Source: Spirosoma pollinicola (GTDB lineage: Bacteria > Bacteroidota > Bacteroidia > Cytophagales > Spirosomataceae). From it: 64,000 bases of DNA. Of the stretch, positions 63,111-64,000 are shown piece by piece; the stretch's first letter is position 1, and every line of letters starts with the position of its first letter. The stretch lies in the NCBI RefSeq assembly GCF_002831565.1, contig NZ_CP025096.1, positions 2,767,027 through 2,831,026 on the forward strand, given 5' to 3'. The notes beneath the pieces were generated by a model. That model had not been told where the DNA came from. It was given only the letters and a program-made list of their open reading frames with translations, and did not search any database. The position numbers and the translations under genes were made by a program.

Positions 63111-64000
63111 TTACTGGCCCATGAGCGTACTTAATTTAGCCTCCAGATTTTTCCCCCGCAGATTTTTGGCAATAATTCTGCCGTCTTTATCCAGCAGAAA
63201 ACTATTGGGTATGGCCGTAACCGTGTACAGAGCCGCCGTGGCACCCGAATAGCCATCCAGCTCTGAGACGTTCTCCCAGGTGTACCCATCTTTTTTGATG
63301 GCATTCGCCCAACGGCCTTTCTCCGTGTCGATCGACACACTTAAAATAGCAAATCCTTTGTCTTTGTATTTTGAGTAAAGTCGCACTAACGTCGGGCTCT
63401 CTTGTCGGCATGGGCCGCACCAGGAAGCCCAAAAGTCAACAAGGGTATATTTACCCCGATACTTTTTCAGGTCGACGGTATGGCTGGCAGTATCCTTTGC
63501 GGTAAATTCCGGGGCAATGGCGCCCAACGCAATGCGTTTGGTGGCATTTACTTTGTTGACAAGCTGCCGCGTCAATTCAGTATTGGGATATTTTTTCTGA
63601 AAAATAGCCACCATCTGGTCCATCAGCTTGATGTCATTATCCGAATGCCAGCGCATGCTGTGATGAACCGCAGCCAGCGAGTTGATAAAGAAGGGTTGTT
63701 CGACCCAGGTGGCCAGCTCGGCTTTATAATTCTCGGATGCTTTCTCGTGTTCGACGTTCCAGTACTCGATTCGAGCCTTATCACCGCTTTTTACGGCTAC
63801 TGCCGATGAATCATACGTGCGCTTGAGGTATTTGTCAAACACATTTTTACGATTTCGCTCATAGTCGATCAGGTATTGCGTATCCTGAGAACCAGTGCAC
63901 ACGATGTCATCCCTTTTGACCTGCAAATTGATAACATCACCCGGTTTTGCCAGTACCTGTACCAGGGCCGAATCGGCAACGCTGATCGAATAAATGAGCG
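63111..64000 (-). CDS. TlpA-like thioredoxin-family protein, 5' end outside window
   Basis: The frame enters from the right edge of the window (reading LIYSISVADSALVQVLAKPG) and ends at 63111, giving 295 visible residues. The first 130 residues belong to a DUF4369-like N-terminal domain (KPGDVINLQVKRDDIV and a helical part). The thioredoxin-like domain begins near GAIAPEFTAKDTASHTVDL and has the redox motif WASWCGPCRQES, then GFAILSVSIDTEKGRW and TAIPNSFLLDKDGRIIAKNLRG. These proteins reduce or isomerise disulfides outside the cytoplasm in Bacteroidota. The signal peptide would be beyond the window. Confidence 0.88.
   Translation of the reverse strand, partial: LIYSISVADSALVQVLAKPGDVINLQVKRDDIVCTGSQDTQYLIDYERNRKNVFDKYLKRTYDSSAVAVKSGDKARIEYWNVEHEKASENYKAELATWVEQPFFINSLAAVHHSMRWHSDNDIKLMDQMVAIFQKKYPNTELTRQLVNKVNATKRIALGAIAPEFTAKDTASHTVDLKKYRGKYTLVDFWASWCGPCRQESPTLVRLYSKYKDKGFAILSVSIDTEKGRWANAIKKDGYTWENVSELDGYSGATAALYTVTAIPNSFLLDKDGRIIAKNLRGKNLEAKLSTLMGQ

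Overview
The window looks like chromosome of a cytophagal Bacteroidota, most like Spirosoma or a close relative. The evidence is a eukaryote-like class I ribonucleotide reductase R2, a DivIC/FtsB-type protein, an NrtR/AraR-type NUDIX regulator, ThuA/PQQ-dehydrogenase/cytochrome c fusion proteins, ISAon1-type insertion sequences, many 2-domain lipoyl and glycosidase genes of Bacteroidota type, and TAnnTTTG-like -7 boxes. The genus is an inference from protein style; no rRNA or tRNA gene is visible.

Layout. 1-10.1 kb: an ECF sigma operon, a TetR regulator, DoxX and an ATP-grasp ligase, a secreted nucleoside hydrolase, recX, a glycosyltransferase and two methyltransferases, then nrdB. 10.4-19.8 kb: one minus-strand operon of seven overlapping or nearly abutting genes (Vsr nuclease, HNH nuclease, an 88-residue protein, a GHKL/MORC-like ATPase, a Z1-domain ATPase, a DUF4420 PD-(D/E)XK protein, an AIPR protein). 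It looks like a restriction-type phage defence system without its DNA methyltransferase. 19.9-21.5 kb: a small DUF3761 protein, a VapBC-like pair whose PIN toxin carries a nonsense codon, and a HigBA pair. 21.7-31.4 kb: uvrA, an amidohydrolase, citrate synthase and recA, with two REP-associated tyrosine transposase (RAYT) genes between them, each surrounded by its own family of paired palindromic repeats (REPINs). 31.7-35.6 kb: enolase, a DivIC/FtsB-like protein, a low-molecular-weight phosphatase and phosphoglycerate mutase. 35.8-40.3 kb: sucA-sucB. 40.6-47.4 kb: a SulP transporter, a 1055-residue membrane/HEAT/cNMP-binding protein and a histidine kinase cut at its 3' end. 47.4-49.3 kb: an ISAon1-type IS next to a decayed, internally deleted copy. 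49.3-64 kb: extracellular carbohydrate genes (ThuA, GH5, GH106-like, ThuA-PQQ-PKD-cytochrome c), a muramidase, a response regulator and a NUDIX-family regulator with a pair of candidate operators, ending inside a TlpA-like thioredoxin gene.

The most unusual content is of two kinds. First, the defence operon has an ATPase whose catalytic N-box lies upstream of any ATG, GTG or TTG. Second, intergenic gaps repeatedly hold long inverted pairs of short hairpins of at least eight unrelated sequence families. Two of these families can be tied to RAYT genes present here. One RAYT is frameshifted, and one of its REPINs is read through in frame as part of the next enzyme.
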